Assembly (NCBI GenBank): GCA_903928915.1 | Contig: CAIYSL010000033.1 | Location: 62,001-126,000, forward strand | DNA from: an uncultured Syntrophobacterales bacterium | GTDB taxonomy: Bacteria; Desulfobacterota; Syntrophia; Syntrophales; UBA5619 | Length of the DNA: 64,000 nucleotides | Direction: 5' to 3' | Shown: piece by piece, positions 40,638 to 49,443 of the stretch | Position numbering within the stretch: the first letter of the stretch is position 1 | How the letters are laid out: the number at the start of each line of letters is the position of its first letter | Program-made: the position numbers and the translations under genes | Notes under the pieces: model-generated | What the model was told of the DNA's origin: nothing | Databases searched by the model: none | What the model saw: only the letters and a program-made list of their open reading frames with translations

Positions 40638-42470
40638 TTACAGACCCAGCTGCCGGGTCTTTTCCGGCGTCGGCAGCCCCTCTTCGCTCCAGCCCCGGTA
40701 CTGGTAGTAGTCGGCCAGGAGCTGCCCCATCGGCGGCAGCTGGGTGGTGATCCCCTCGCCCGAGCGGTTGAGCGTGAGGAACCGCGGGGGGAGGAAATCG
40801 TCCTTCCGGCTGACCCCCAGGCGGGCGTTGAACAGCCTCTTGAGCGTGAAGATCCGCTCCCCCACCATCATCAGCTCTGCGATGTCGGCGTTGCGGCCGG
40901 TGATCATCCCGTACCAGTCGGCAATGTTCGTCGCCGTCACGGCCTTCCCCACCTGGGTGAACCGGCAGATGATCAGGGCGTCGCCCAGGCACTGGTAATT
41001 CTGCAGTTTGGCAGCCACCTCGGCCGTCTGCTCCCTTCGGTAGGAGGGGTGGGGCTGGTCGATGCCGAGCTCGGGCATGGACAGCGCCAGCTCGTAGGGG
41101 TGGCTCCAGCTCGCGTTGTGGCAGGCGCCGCGCGCCGCGGTCCCGTAGGAGACGGCCTGGGTCCAGAAGCGCCGCGGGTCATGGGCCGAGGGCTCCAGCC
41201 CCTTGACGTGGACGGCGAACTCCTCGGCGCCCCGTCCCAGAGTCTTGGCCATCCGCATCACCCCTTCGCCCATCAGCTCCCCGATCCCCTGCCGCAGACC
41301 GATCCTCCTGGTCATCTCCACCAGCGCCTCGCCGCTCCCCCAGCAGAGTTCTACCCCGTCGGTATCCGCGGTGGTGATCAGCCCCCGCTCGAAGGCCTCC
41401 ATGGCGAAGGCGATCACCGAGCCGGTGGACATGGTGTCGAGACCGAAGCGGTTGCACAGGTCGTTGGCCTTGCAGATGGCGGCCAGGTCGTCGACCAGGC
41501 ATTCGCCGCCCATCGTGCCGAGGGTCTCGTATTCAGGGCCTTCTCCCTCCAGGGGGCCGTACGGCCCCTCGTCGATGCGGATATGGCGGCCGCAGGCGAT
41601 CGGGCACTGCAGGCAGGCCGTCCTTCCCTTCAGGATCGTATCGTGCATCGTGGACCCGGTGATCTTGACGGCGCCGGCCCAGCGGCTCCCCCGCCAGTTC
41701 TGGAGGGGAAAGTTCCCTATTTTTTCGTAATTCTCCAGCCCGCCCGAGGTCCCGAATTTTCCGAAGGTCTCGGTCGCCTTCCGGACGTGGGGGAGGATTG
41801 ACTTCATCTGCTCCTTCAGCTCCTCCTCTCGGGCCTGCGGGACTTTTTGGGTCCCGTAGGCCACCATGGCCTTGAGGTTCTTCGAACCCATGACCGCGCC
41901 CAGGCCGCACCGGGCCGCCTGTCGGACGATGGTGCCCACGTGCGGCACCCCCGCGATCCGGACCATCCGTTCGCCCGCTGGCCCGATCACCGCGGCGCTG
42001 GCCTTGTCCGTGGTCTGCCCCTTGAGCCATTGGGCAGACTCCAGCGAGTCTTTACCCACGATGGGCGTTGCATCCCGGATCTCCACCTCCCCGTCGTGGA
42101 TCCAGAGGTAGACGGGCGAATCGGCCTTCCCGGTAACCACGATCCCGTCGTACCCGGCCTTCTTGAAGTGCACCGCCCAGGACCCCCCTACGTTCGACTC
42201 GCCCAGGAGCCCCGTGAGCGGCGAACGCGCCATCACGTGATGCCGGCTCGAAGAGGGGATTCGGCTGTCGGTGAAGGGGCCGGTCATGGCGGCAAGGACG
42301 TTCTCCGGCCCGAGCGGGTCGCAGGCGGGGGCTGTCTCGTCGTACAAGAGCCGCACCCCGATGCCGGCGCCGCCCACGTATTGCTCCAACAGGGAATCGT
42401 CCAGGTCCTGGACCTCGGCCTTGCGCCGGGTCAGGTCGACCCGGAGTATCTTTTTGTGGTAGGCGAACAT
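40638..42470 (-). CDS. Aldehyde:ferredoxin oxidoreductase (tungsten-cofactor AOR family)
   Basis: A 610-aa oxidoreductase that reversibly oxidises an aldehyde to a carboxylic acid with ferredoxin, using a bis-molybdopterin tungsten (or molybdenum) centre and one [4Fe-4S] cluster. The cluster motif is C-x2-C-x3-C at residues 286, 289 and 293 (ACLQCPIACGRH), with the fourth Cys in ARGACHNAS. The N-terminal HKKILRVDLTRRKAEVQDLD and GGAGIGVRLLYDE are typical. It is preceded by a MoaD-like gene, as in many AOR loci. Cytoplasmic and oxygen-sensitive. The aldehyde is unknown. The Fe-ADH encoded upstream could supply it. Confidence 0.93.
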   Translation of the reverse strand: MFAYHKKILRVDLTRRKAEVQDLDDSLLEQYVGGAGIGVRLLYDETAPACDPLGPENVLAAMTGPFTDSRIPSSSRHHVMARSPLTGLLGESNVGGSWAVHFKKAGYDGIVVTGKADSPVYLWIHDGEVEIRDATPIVGKDSLESAQWLKGQTTDKASAAVIGPAGERMVRIAGVPHVGTIVRQAARCGLGAVMGSKNLKAMVAYGTQKVPQAREEELKEQMKSILPHVRKATETFGKFGTSGGLENYEKIGNFPLQNWRGSRWAGAVKITGSTMHDTILKGRTACLQCPIACGRHIRIDEGPYGPLEGEGPEYETLGTMGGECLVDDLAAICKANDLCNRFGLDTMSTGSVIAFAMEAFERGLITTADTDGVELCWGSGEALVEMTRRIGLRQGIGELMGEGVMRMAKTLGRGAEEFAVHVKGLEPSAHDPRRFWTQAVSYGTAARGACHNASWSHPYELALSMPELGIDQPHPSYRREQTAEVAAKLQNYQCLGDALIICRFTQVGKAVTATNIADWYGMITGRNADIAELMMVGERIFTLKRLFNARLGVSRKDDFLPPRFLTLNRSGEGITTQLPPMGQLLADYYQYRGWSEEGLPTPEKTRQLGL

Positions 42471-42489
42471 GGGAACACCCTCTTTCCGG

Positions 42490-42753
42490 TCAGCCGCCCG
42501 TTGCCGGCAGCAGGACCTTTACTTCTTCATCGTCAGCAATCAAGTCGTCGAGCCGGAGGAGCCGGACCCGGTTGAAGAACATCACCTGCGCCCAGAGCTC
42601 CACATCGGTGACCGCATCGCCGTGGGGGATCATGGCGATCAGGTCGGGGGGAAATCGGCCGATCAACTGCCGGAGCGAAACGGGCTCGGTGAGCGCGATT
42701 TCCAGTTCGCTGCCCACTACTTTCCGAAACGGGTCAGAAAACACAAACCGCAT
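42490..42753 (-). CDS. MoaD/ThiS-family sulfur-carrier-like protein
   Basis: A small ubiquitin-fold protein of 87 aa ending in the functional di-glycine (…VKVLLPATGG). The VSLRQLIGRFPPDLIAMI and DDLIADDEEVKVLLP segments match MoaD-like beta-grasp proteins. These carry sulfur to molybdopterin, and dedicated copies accompany AOR enzymes. It starts 11 bp after the Fe-ADH gene and ends 19 bp before AOR. Confidence 0.85.
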   Translation of the reverse strand: MRFVFSDPFRKVVGSELEIALTEPVSLRQLIGRFPPDLIAMIPHGDAVTDVELWAQVMFFNRVRLLRLDDLIADDEEVKVLLPATGG

Positions 42754-42764
42754 CCCGTCCCCCG

Positions 42765-43925
42765 TTAGAAGGCCTTCGCGTACGCGGCCTCGGAATCCTT
42801 CGCCGTCATCCGGCGCGGGTTGTTGGCCATCAGGCGCGTGACGTTAATCGAGGCGGCCGCCATTTCGGGGATGGCCGACGGGGGGACGCCCAACTCGGTC
42901 AAGGTCAGCGGCATGTCGATATCCCGCATTAGGTTTTTCACCGCCGACACGGAACGAAACGCCGCCTCCACCGGCGCCAGGTGCTCCACCCGCTCGCCCA
43001 GGAGCCTGGCCACTTCCGCGAACTTGCAGACGTCGCCGGGGGCGTTGAACTCCATGACATGGGGCAGGAGGATTCCGTTGGCGATCCCGTGGGGGACGTT
43101 GAACTGGCCGCCGAGCGGATAGGCCAGGGCATGGACCGCCCCCACCCCGGCGTTGGCCAGGGAGATCCCCGCATACAGGCTCGCGATCGACATGTCGTAC
43201 CGCGCGTTCCGCCGGTCACCCCGGGCCACCGCGGTCCGGAGACTGTGGCCGATCAGCCGGATCGCCTCGCGGGCGTACATGTCGGTCAGCGGCGTGGCGT
43301 TCAGCGACGTGTAGGATTCGATGGCGTGGGTCAGGGCATCCATCCCGGTAAAAGAAGTCACCCGGGAGGGCATGGAGAGGGTCAGCTCCGGATCGACCAC
43401 CGCCGCGCGGGGCAGAATGTAGGGGCTGACGATCCCCTTCTTGAGTTTAGCCTCGGTGTCCGTCAGGATGGCGTTCGGGGTTACCTCGGCGCCGGTGCCG
43501 GCGGTGGTCGCCACCAGGAAGGTAGGGATCCCCTGCTTCTTCAGCAAGTTGACGCCGAAATAGTCGTTGATCCCGCCGGGGTTGGTGCAGAGGGCCGAGG
43601 TGACGGAGGCGATATCCATGGAGCTGCCGCCGCCCACGCCGACGATCAGGTCGTACCTGCCGGCCTTGGCCTTCTCGATGCACAGCTGGCAGCAGGCGAT
43701 GTCGGGATCGGGGATGACCTGATCGAACAGGTCCACGCCGATCTTGCGGTCGGTCAGGACCTTCTGGACCGTGGCGGCGATCCCCGAGGCGACGATCCCC
43801 TTGTCGGTCACCAGGAGCGCCTTCTTCGCTTCGAGGTTTTCCGCCTCTTCGCCCATCTTCGCGAGCGCGCCGAACCCGGCGAGGATGAGGTTCGGCGATT
43901 TGAACATGATCAACGTGCGGTCCAT
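42765..43925 (-). CDS. Iron-containing alcohol dehydrogenase
   Basis: A group III Fe-ADH of 386 aa starting at MDRTLIMFKSP (GAGGAGG upstream). NAD(P)-binding GGGSSMDIASV and ATTAGTGAEVTPNAI are followed by a C-terminal metal-binding signature with His residues in GMDALTHAIESY and VPHGIANGILLPHVMEF. It interconverts an alcohol and an aldehyde and is the natural partner of the downstream AOR. A TTGACA at 44000-44005 with a poor -10 lies in the 104-bp gap upstream, so an internal promoter is possible. Confidence 0.92.
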   Translation of the reverse strand: MDRTLIMFKSPNLILAGFGALAKMGEEAENLEAKKALLVTDKGIVASGIAATVQKVLTDRKIGVDLFDQVIPDPDIACCQLCIEKAKAGRYDLIVGVGGGSSMDIASVTSALCTNPGGINDYFGVNLLKKQGIPTFLVATTAGTGAEVTPNAILTDTEAKLKKGIVSPYILPRAAVVDPELTLSMPSRVTSFTGMDALTHAIESYTSLNATPLTDMYAREAIRLIGHSLRTAVARGDRRNARYDMSIASLYAGISLANAGVGAVHALAYPLGGQFNVPHGIANGILLPHVMEFNAPGDVCKFAEVARLLGERVEHLAPVEAAFRSVSAVKNLMRDIDMPLTLTELGVPPSAIPEMAAASINVTRLMANNPRRMTAKDSEAAYAKAF

Positions 43926-44029
43926 GGTATCCTCCTCAGTCGGGCCGCAACCGGTCATACGGTGGCGGATGGCTGTAGATATGCCACGACACCCTAGCCT
44001 GTCAACGAAAATGCGGCGCCCCGGTAGTA

Positions 44030-44731
44030 TCACTCTGCGAGGATGGCCACGGGACGCAGCGGCGAGCCCGTTCCCTTGCGGATCTTCAGCGGAAGTCCGA
44101 TGAAGGTGAACCGCTTGCCGATCAGCTTATCGAGATTGCAGAGGTTCTCCACGTGGGTGACGTTCCGTTCCCGGCAGACGCTGTGGCAGGGGTAGGACTT
44201 GTCGTACCACATGTCCGGGCTCGCCGAATCGACGCCGAAGTTCACGCACCCCTTGTCGATGATGTACTCCGTGGCCTCGCGGTCGAGGCCGGGGTAGTCG
44301 GTCATGTATTCGGGCTTCCCGTAGTAGCGGTCGTACTGCGCCGTGTAGAACAAGATCGTATCTCCCTGCTTAATGTCGAGCCCCCACCGCTTCAGCTCCG
44401 ACTCGATCTTTTTCCGGCCGAACTGGGTCTTCTGGGGGATGTCGCTCACGTCCAGACAGATCGCCGAGGTGATGCAGTTCTCCAGCGGGATCATGTCCAC
44501 CGAGGGGGCCCCGGGCGCCGGCGAGAGGTGGCTGACGGCGTCGATGTGGGTCGGCCCGTGGTCGCAGAACATGATCCCGCGGGTCTCGTAGGAAAACCCG
44601 GTCCCGAGCTGGCGCTTGCAGTCCTCGTGGGAGAGGTGCGTCCAGACGACCGTCTTCAAATGGCCGGGGTAGACGGGCATATCCTGGTAGATCTCCTGAC
44701 TGAGGTCGATAATCCTTCCGTTGAATTGCAT
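44030..44731 (-). CDS. Cyclase-family (kynurenine formamidase-like) metal hydrolase
   Basis: A hydrolase of about 233 aa. The start at MQFNGRIIDLSQ is supported by GGAGAGAGG; a GTG seven codons earlier is less likely. The metal-binding signature HGPTHIDAVSH (HxxTHxDxxxH) is intact, as is FGVDSASPDM. Family members hydrolyse N-formylkynurenine or related amides and lactones, or make cyclic antibiotics. The substrate here is open. It is the first gene of the run that continues with Fe-ADH, MoaD-like, AOR, SDR and AtoE, though the 104-bp gap after it may carry a separate promoter. Confidence 0.87.
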   Translation of the reverse strand: MQFNGRIIDLSQEIYQDMPVYPGHLKTVVWTHLSHEDCKRQLGTGFSYETRGIMFCDHGPTHIDAVSHLSPAPGAPSVDMIPLENCITSAICLDVSDIPQKTQFGRKKIESELKRWGLDIKQGDTILFYTAQYDRYYGKPEYMTDYPGLDREATEYIIDKGCVNFGVDSASPDMWYDKSYPCHSVCRERNVTHVENLCNLDKLIGKRFTFIGLPLKIRKGTGSPLRPVAILAE

Positions 44732-45125
44732 TTCCTCTCTCCTTTCGCTCACTCGTGCATCTTTCCCTATTATTCACGGGCATAACTGCCGCGGTGCCGG
44801 ACCGCGAACGGTCGCCGTGCGGGCCATTGTCCGCCCGCCGATCCTCCCCGGCGTACCGATCATCCCCGGAAGAGGCGCCAGAGTACCTTCTTCCATACTC
44901 ACCGGATCTTGTCAATGAAATGCGCGTCGTCCCGGACAGGCCCCCTCCGCTCCCCTCCGGGATTGCACCGCCGGCGGCGCGCCCGGAAAAAAGATTTTTA
45001 CCTTTCCCGATCTTTGTGTTAGTCATACGCCACGTGTCATGATCGTCACCCAAACCCCGGTCGACCCCGCCCCCACGCAACGGCACCGCGCCTGAATCAG
45101 CACATTGCCGCGGAGTCGGCCCCGA
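44732..45125. other. Divergent intergenic region between cyclase-family and CcdA-like genes
   Basis: There is no gene here. On the minus strand a TTGACA lies at 44911-44916, about 180 bp before the cyclase-family start, but no good -10 follows at 16-18 bp. The plus-strand side has a short T-rich segment (about 44993-45025) that could contain the CcdA-gene promoter without a clear consensus. Confidence 0.4.
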
Positions 45126-45854
45126 ATGGCAGGATGCATGGTGGATAATTTCATCGCCGGCCTCACCGGTTATCTGGAAGGATCGTTTCTTCTGGCCTAT
45201 CTTGCCGTGTACCTCGGGGGAGTCCTGGTCAGTTTCACCCCCTGCATCTACCCAGTGCTTCCCATCACGGTCGCGTTCATCGGCGCGCACGGCAGCGCGT
45301 CGCGCAGCCGGGGATTCCTCCTGTCGCTGATCTACGTCCTAGGTATGGCCGTCACCTACATGCTCCTCGGCGCCGTCGCGGCGCTATCGGGCAGACTCTT
45401 CGGCCAGATCCAGGCCAGCCCCTGGACCTCCTTATTCATCGGCAACCTCTGTATTCTGATGGGATTATCGATGCTGGGGGTGTTTACCCTGCCCATCCGT
45501 CTGCCCGAGTTCGTCCTGCGGGCGCAACCCCGGAAGAAGACGGCCGGGGCGGCGGGCAGTTTCCTCGTCGGGGCCGCCTCGGGACTCGTCATCGGCCCCT
45601 GCACAGCGCCGGCGCTCGCGGTGGTTCTGGGATACGCGGCGACGCGCGAGAACCTGACCTTCGCCGCCAGCCTGATGTTCGTCTTCGCCGTCGGGATGGG
45701 GACCCTGCTCATCCTCGCCGGCACATTTGTCGGACTCTTGGCCGGCATCCCCAAATCGGGGGCCTGGATGGTCCGGATCAGCCATGCCTTCGGTTGGATG
45801 CTGCTCGGGACGGGCGAGTATTTCCTGATCGCCGCCGGGATGCTCTGGGTGTGA
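45126..45854 (+). CDS. CcdA/DsbD-like thiol-disulfide membrane transporter
   Basis: An inner-membrane protein of about 240 aa with six hydrophobic helices. The conserved redox cysteines sit in SFTPCIYPVLPI (first helix) and IGPCTAPALAVVLG (fourth helix), the paired positions that pass reducing equivalents from cytoplasmic thioredoxin to the periplasm. The start could equally be ATG at 45138 or a TTG at 45105. It is followed 25 bp later by a TlpA-like thioredoxin, its likely partner in cytochrome c maturation or periplasmic disulfide reduction. Confidence 0.88.
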   Translation: MAGCMVDNFIAGLTGYLEGSFLLAYLAVYLGGVLVSFTPCIYPVLPITVAFIGAHGSASRSRGFLLSLIYVLGMAVTYMLLGAVAALSGRLFGQIQASPWTSLFIGNLCILMGLSMLGVFTLPIRLPEFVLRAQPRKKTAGAAGSFLVGAASGLVIGPCTAPALAVVLGYAATRENLTFAASLMFVFAVGMGTLLILAGTFVGLLAGIPKSGAWMVRISHAFGWMLLGTGEYFLIAAGMLWV

Positions 45855-45879
45855 GGGAATACCGAAAGGAGAAACACGC

Positions 45880-46518
45880 ATGACCCATTTCGATCATCGG
45901 GAAACGGCGGGGTGCCCCGCGCAACCCCACCTACACGCCGCGGAGGTGCCTGCCCGGCACGCAGATCCGGAGGGGCGGGGCAGCGTATCGAGCAGCGGCT
46001 TCTCGTCGCGGGTCAGGGGGATCGCCGCGGCGCTGGCAATCGCCTGCATCTTCACCCTCCCCTCCGCCAGCCGGGCCGCGGGCCAGAAATCCTTCGACAT
46101 CACAAAGCCGCCCGCGGAGGAGAAGGCGCCGGACTTCGTGCTGACGGACCTGAAGGGCCAGAAATTCAGACTGAGCGACCACCGGGGAAAGCGGCCGGTC
46201 CTGCTCATATTCAGCACAACCTGGTGTACCTTCTGCAAGGCCGAAATCCCCCATTTCAAGACCCTCCACACCACCTACGCCAAACAGGGGCTGGAGATCG
46301 TCAACATCGACATCCAGGAATCGAAGGAGAAGGTTGCCAAGTTCGCCGCCCAGAATCAACTTCCCTACCGCGTACTGTTGGACGAGAGCGGCGCCGTCAG
46401 TGGTGTGTACGAAATCCGGGGGGTCCCGACGATGGTACTCGTCGACAGGGACGGCATGATCGTCTGCCGCCAGTGCCGCAGTGTGGACTCCGTCCTGCCT
46501 TCGCTCATGAAGCAGTGA
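45880..46518 (+). CDS. TlpA/ResA-like periplasmic thioredoxin-fold protein
   Basis: A 212-aa protein with an unusually long polar N-terminus before a hydrophobic export/anchor helix (about residues 45-66, IAAALAIACIFTLP). The AhpC/TSA-thioredoxin domain follows, with active-site WCTFC and the cis-Pro in RGVPTMVLVD. It should act in the periplasm, reduced by the CcdA-like protein encoded before it. GGAG lies 11 nt before the chosen ATG. A start nearer the hydrophobic helix (for example GTG in VSSSGFSSRVRG) would give a normal signal length and is possible. Confidence 0.85.
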   Translation: MTHFDHRETAGCPAQPHLHAAEVPARHADPEGRGSVSSSGFSSRVRGIAAALAIACIFTLPSASRAAGQKSFDITKPPAEEKAPDFVLTDLKGQKFRLSDHRGKRPVLLIFSTTWCTFCKAEIPHFKTLHTTYAKQGLEIVNIDIQESKEKVAKFAAQNQLPYRVLLDESGAVSGVYEIRGVPTMVLVDRDGMIVCRQCRSVDSVLPSLMKQ

Positions 46519-46532
46519 GGTGATGCCTTCCC

Positions 46533-46868
46533 GTGGCTGCCCGATCACCGCATCCCCAAGATGACCCCTCCCGCCTCCAGAGCGAAAACCGCCACCTCCG
46601 GGAGACGGTGGCCGCTCTCCGGGAAGCGATGGACAGGATGCGCGGCGAGGAACAGGAACGCCGACAGCATGCCCTTGCCGCGGCGCGCGACGAGATCGCC
46701 CAGCTCAGGGGGACAGTCGCGGCCCTGCGCGAGAAGCTGGAGCAGCTCAAGGTCGAGGACGACCGAAGGCTTTGCGCCGTCGAACAAGCCGCACGGGACC
46801 AGGCAAGACAGCTCCAGGAGATGATCCTGAGGCTGCGGGAGCAGCTGGAGCGACATGAAAAAAGATAG
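46533..46868 (+). CDS. Small coiled-coil protein overlapping the cyclase gene
   Basis: A predicted 111-aa protein with a GTG start after GAGGTGATG. After about 15 residues it is a continuous heptad-like coiled coil rich in Leu, Glu and Arg (HLRETVAALREAMDRM; QLRGTVAALREKLEQLK), with the unit LR(E/G)TVAALRE(A/K) occurring twice. It has no signal or membrane helix. It overlaps the start of the adenylate-cyclase gene by 14 nt, so their translation is probably coupled, and it may bind or dimerise with the cyclase; that is inference. Confidence 0.7.
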   Translation: MAARSPHPQDDPSRLQSENRHLRETVAALREAMDRMRGEEQERRQHALAAARDEIAQLRGTVAALREKLEQLKVEDDRRLCAVEQAARDQARQLQEMILRLREQLERHEKR

Positions 46869-49137
46869 CCCTCCGAAAGAGCCGGCCCCGAAGCAGGTGC
46901 GGTACGCGAAGGCCGGCGAAGCGGAGATGCTGCTCGGCATCTCCCGGACGATCGCGGCGTTCGAAACCCTCGACGGGATCCTCACGGGCATGGTCGAGAT
47001 CACCGCCCGCGAACTCAATGCCGACAGGGCCACCATCTTCCTCAACGACCCCGAGGCGGGCGAACTCTACTCCCGCGTCGCCCAGGGCGATATCCACCGG
47101 GAGATCAGGATGCTGAACGACTCGGGCGTGGCCGGCCACGTATTCACTACCGGCAGCGGGGTGATCGTCCATGATGCCTACCGGGACCGGCGGTTCAACC
47201 GGGCAATCGACGAACGGACCGGCTACACCACCAGGTCGATCCTCTGCGTCCCCATCCGGACGACCAAGGGGGAGATCATCGGTGTGGCCCAGGCACTCAA
47301 CAAGCGGAAGGGCCGGTTCACGAAGGCCGACCTGCGGTTTCTCGAGTCGATGACGACGCAAGCATCCATCGCCCTGCAGAGCACCCAGTACGTGGAGCGG
47401 ATGAAGCAGTTCCGGCAAAAGGAGATGGAGTTCTTCGACATCGTCTCCGATATCACCGCCGAGATCGACCTCGGGGCGCTCCTCCAGAAGGTGATGTCCG
47501 AGGCAACGAGGATGCTGAACGCCGAGCGGGCAACGCTTTTTTTAAACGACGAGAAGACGGGCGAGCTCTTCTCCAAAGTCGGACTGGGATTGCAGGCGAC
47601 CGAGATCCGACTTCCCAACCACCTCGGGATCGCCGGTGCGGTTTTCACCTCCCGGCAGACGATCAACATCCCCTTCGCCTACGCCGATTTGCGGTTCAAC
47701 CCCTCCTTCGACCGGAAGACCGGGTTTTTCACCCGCTCGATCCTCTGCGTGCCCGTCGTCAACAAGGACGGAAAGATCATCGGGGTGACCCAGGTCCTGA
47801 ACAAGCGAAGCGGCCCCTTCACGGCTGAGGATGAGTCGCGGCTCAGGGCCTTCACCGCTCAGGTTTCCATCGCGCTCGAAAACGCCAAGCTGTTCGACGA
47901 CGTGCAGAACATGAAGAATTACAGCGAAAGCATGCTGGAGAGCATGTCCAACGGCGTACTCACCATCAACGAGGAAGGCATGATCCTCACCTGCAACACC
48001 GCGGGCCTGCGGATCTTACGGACGTCGCCCGGGGAGCTGCTTCGCCGCATGGCCGCTGACTTCTTCGCCGGCCCGAACGCCTGGATTAGCGAGAAAATCC
48101 TGAACGTGGAGGCTGCGGGAAAACCCGACATCATCATGGACGCGGAGGTGGCGACGGGGGAGAGCGCGACCTCGGTAAACCTGACGATCCTTCCGCTGGT
48201 CAGCACGGCGCAGAAGAGGCTGGGCTCGCTGCTGGTCTTCGACGACATCACCAGCGAAAAGCGGATGAAATCGACCATGTCCCGGTATATGGACCCCGGA
48301 CTTGCCGACCAGATCCTCGGCGGGTCGGAAGAAATCCTGGGCGGGACGAGCACGACGGCCACGGTCCTGTTTTCGGACATTCGGGGGTTTACTACCCTCA
48401 CCGAAGAGCTCGGGCCGCAGGGAACGGTATCGCTCCTCAACGAGTACTTCACGCTCATGGTGGACTGCATCCAGAAGGAAGGCGGGATGCTGGACAAGTT
48501 CATCGGGGATGCGATCATGGCCGCCTTCGGGGTCCCCATCCCGCACGACGACGACGAAGACCGGGCCGTGCGGACGGCGATCGCCATGATCCGGGCGCTC
48601 CAACTCTGGAACGCCCGGCGGGCCGCCGACGGGAAACGGCCGGTGGGCATGGGAATCGGGCTCAACACCGACACGGTCGTCTCCGGGAACATCGGCTCGC
48701 CGAAGCGGATGGATTACACCCTGATCGGCGACGGGGTCAACCTGGCCTCCCGCCTGGAGGGGCTCTGTAAGCAATACCACGCGTGCATCCTGATCAGCGA
48801 GAATACCCTTCGCCGGCTGAAAGGGACCTACCGGGTGCGCGAAGTCGACCGCGTCCGGGTAAAGGGAAAGACGCAGAGCGTAGGGGTGTACGAGGTCCTG
48901 GATTACCATACCGAGGCGAGTTACCCCAACCTGCCCGAGGGGATGAACCACTTCCGGGACGGGTTGGCCCGCTACCGAGGCCGGCAATGGGATCGGGCGG
49001 TGGCGATGTTCACCGAGACACTCAGGATCAACCCGCAGGACCAGCTCGCCCGGATGTACGTCGACCGGTGCGCCGAGTTCCGGGCGAATCCGCCCGGCGA
49101 CGACTGGGACGGCGGGTGGGTGATGCACACAAAATAG
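46855..49137 (+). CDS. Tandem GAF-PAS adenylate cyclase, CyaB1-like
   Basis: A soluble signalling enzyme of 760 aa. Order: GAF-A (about 30-175), GAF-B (about 195-345), PAS (about 360-480), class III cyclase (about 500-680) and a short C-terminal TPR-like part (ARYRGRQWDRAVAMFTETL). Metal ligands are Asp508 (LFSDIRGFT) and Asp552 (KFIGDAIMA), with Lys548 as expected for ATP. GAF-B has a complete NKFDE-type cyclic-nucleotide motif (Asn316, Lys317, Phe322, Asp326, Glu327); GAF-A has NK..F...D with Leu for the last Glu. This is the layout of cyanobacterial CyaB1/CyaB2, which are activated by cAMP itself. Positive feedback here is inference. Confidence 0.9.
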   Translation: MKKDSPPKEPAPKQVRYAKAGEAEMLLGISRTIAAFETLDGILTGMVEITARELNADRATIFLNDPEAGELYSRVAQGDIHREIRMLNDSGVAGHVFTTGSGVIVHDAYRDRRFNRAIDERTGYTTRSILCVPIRTTKGEIIGVAQALNKRKGRFTKADLRFLESMTTQASIALQSTQYVERMKQFRQKEMEFFDIVSDITAEIDLGALLQKVMSEATRMLNAERATLFLNDEKTGELFSKVGLGLQATEIRLPNHLGIAGAVFTSRQTINIPFAYADLRFNPSFDRKTGFFTRSILCVPVVNKDGKIIGVTQVLNKRSGPFTAEDESRLRAFTAQVSIALENAKLFDDVQNMKNYSESMLESMSNGVLTINEEGMILTCNTAGLRILRTSPGELLRRMAADFFAGPNAWISEKILNVEAAGKPDIIMDAEVATGESATSVNLTILPLVSTAQKRLGSLLVFDDITSEKRMKSTMSRYMDPGLADQILGGSEEILGGTSTTATVLFSDIRGFTTLTEELGPQGTVSLLNEYFTLMVDCIQKEGGMLDKFIGDAIMAAFGVPIPHDDDEDRAVRTAIAMIRALQLWNARRAADGKRPVGMGIGLNTDTVVSGNIGSPKRMDYTLIGDGVNLASRLEGLCKQYHACILISENTLRRLKGTYRVREVDRVRVKGKTQSVGVYEVLDYHTEASYPNLPEGMNHFRDGLARYRGRQWDRAVAMFTETLRINPQDQLARMYVDRCAEFRANPPGDDWDGGWVMHTK

Positions 49138-49149
49138 CAAGGAGGCAGC

Positions 49150-49443
49150 ATGAGCGTACTGATCCATTTTTCCCTGTTCCCCACCGACAAGGGGACGAGT
49201 GTCAGCCCCTACGTGGCACGGTCGCTGCGGATTATCCGGGAAAGCGGGCTTCCCTACAAGCTGGGGCCGATGAGCACGGCGCTCGAGGGGGAATGGGAAG
49301 AGGTAATGGCGGTGGTGGAGCGTTGCTTCCGGGAGCTGAAGAAGGACAGCAGCCGGATCTACATGACCCTCCAGATGGATTACCGCGCAGGGGCGGTAAA
49401 CCGCATCGAGGGCAAGATCAAATCGGTGGAGGAGAAGCTCTAG
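49150..49443 (+). CDS. MTH1187/YkoF-family thiamine-binding-like protein
   Basis: A small protein of 97 aa with the DUF77/MTH1187 pattern: an N-terminal strand VLIHFSLFPTDKGTSVSPYVARSL, the conserved GLPYKLGPMSTALEGEWEEV, and a C-terminal helix. Relatives bind thiamine or its pyrimidine moiety, but most are uncharacterised. AGGAGG precedes the start. It follows the cyclase gene by 12 bp, and its TAG stop overlaps the convergent gene's stop by 4 nt. Confidence 0.85.
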   Translation: MSVLIHFSLFPTDKGTSVSPYVARSLRIIRESGLPYKLGPMSTALEGEWEEVMAVVERCFRELKKDSSRIYMTLQMDYRAGAVNRIEGKIKSVEEKL

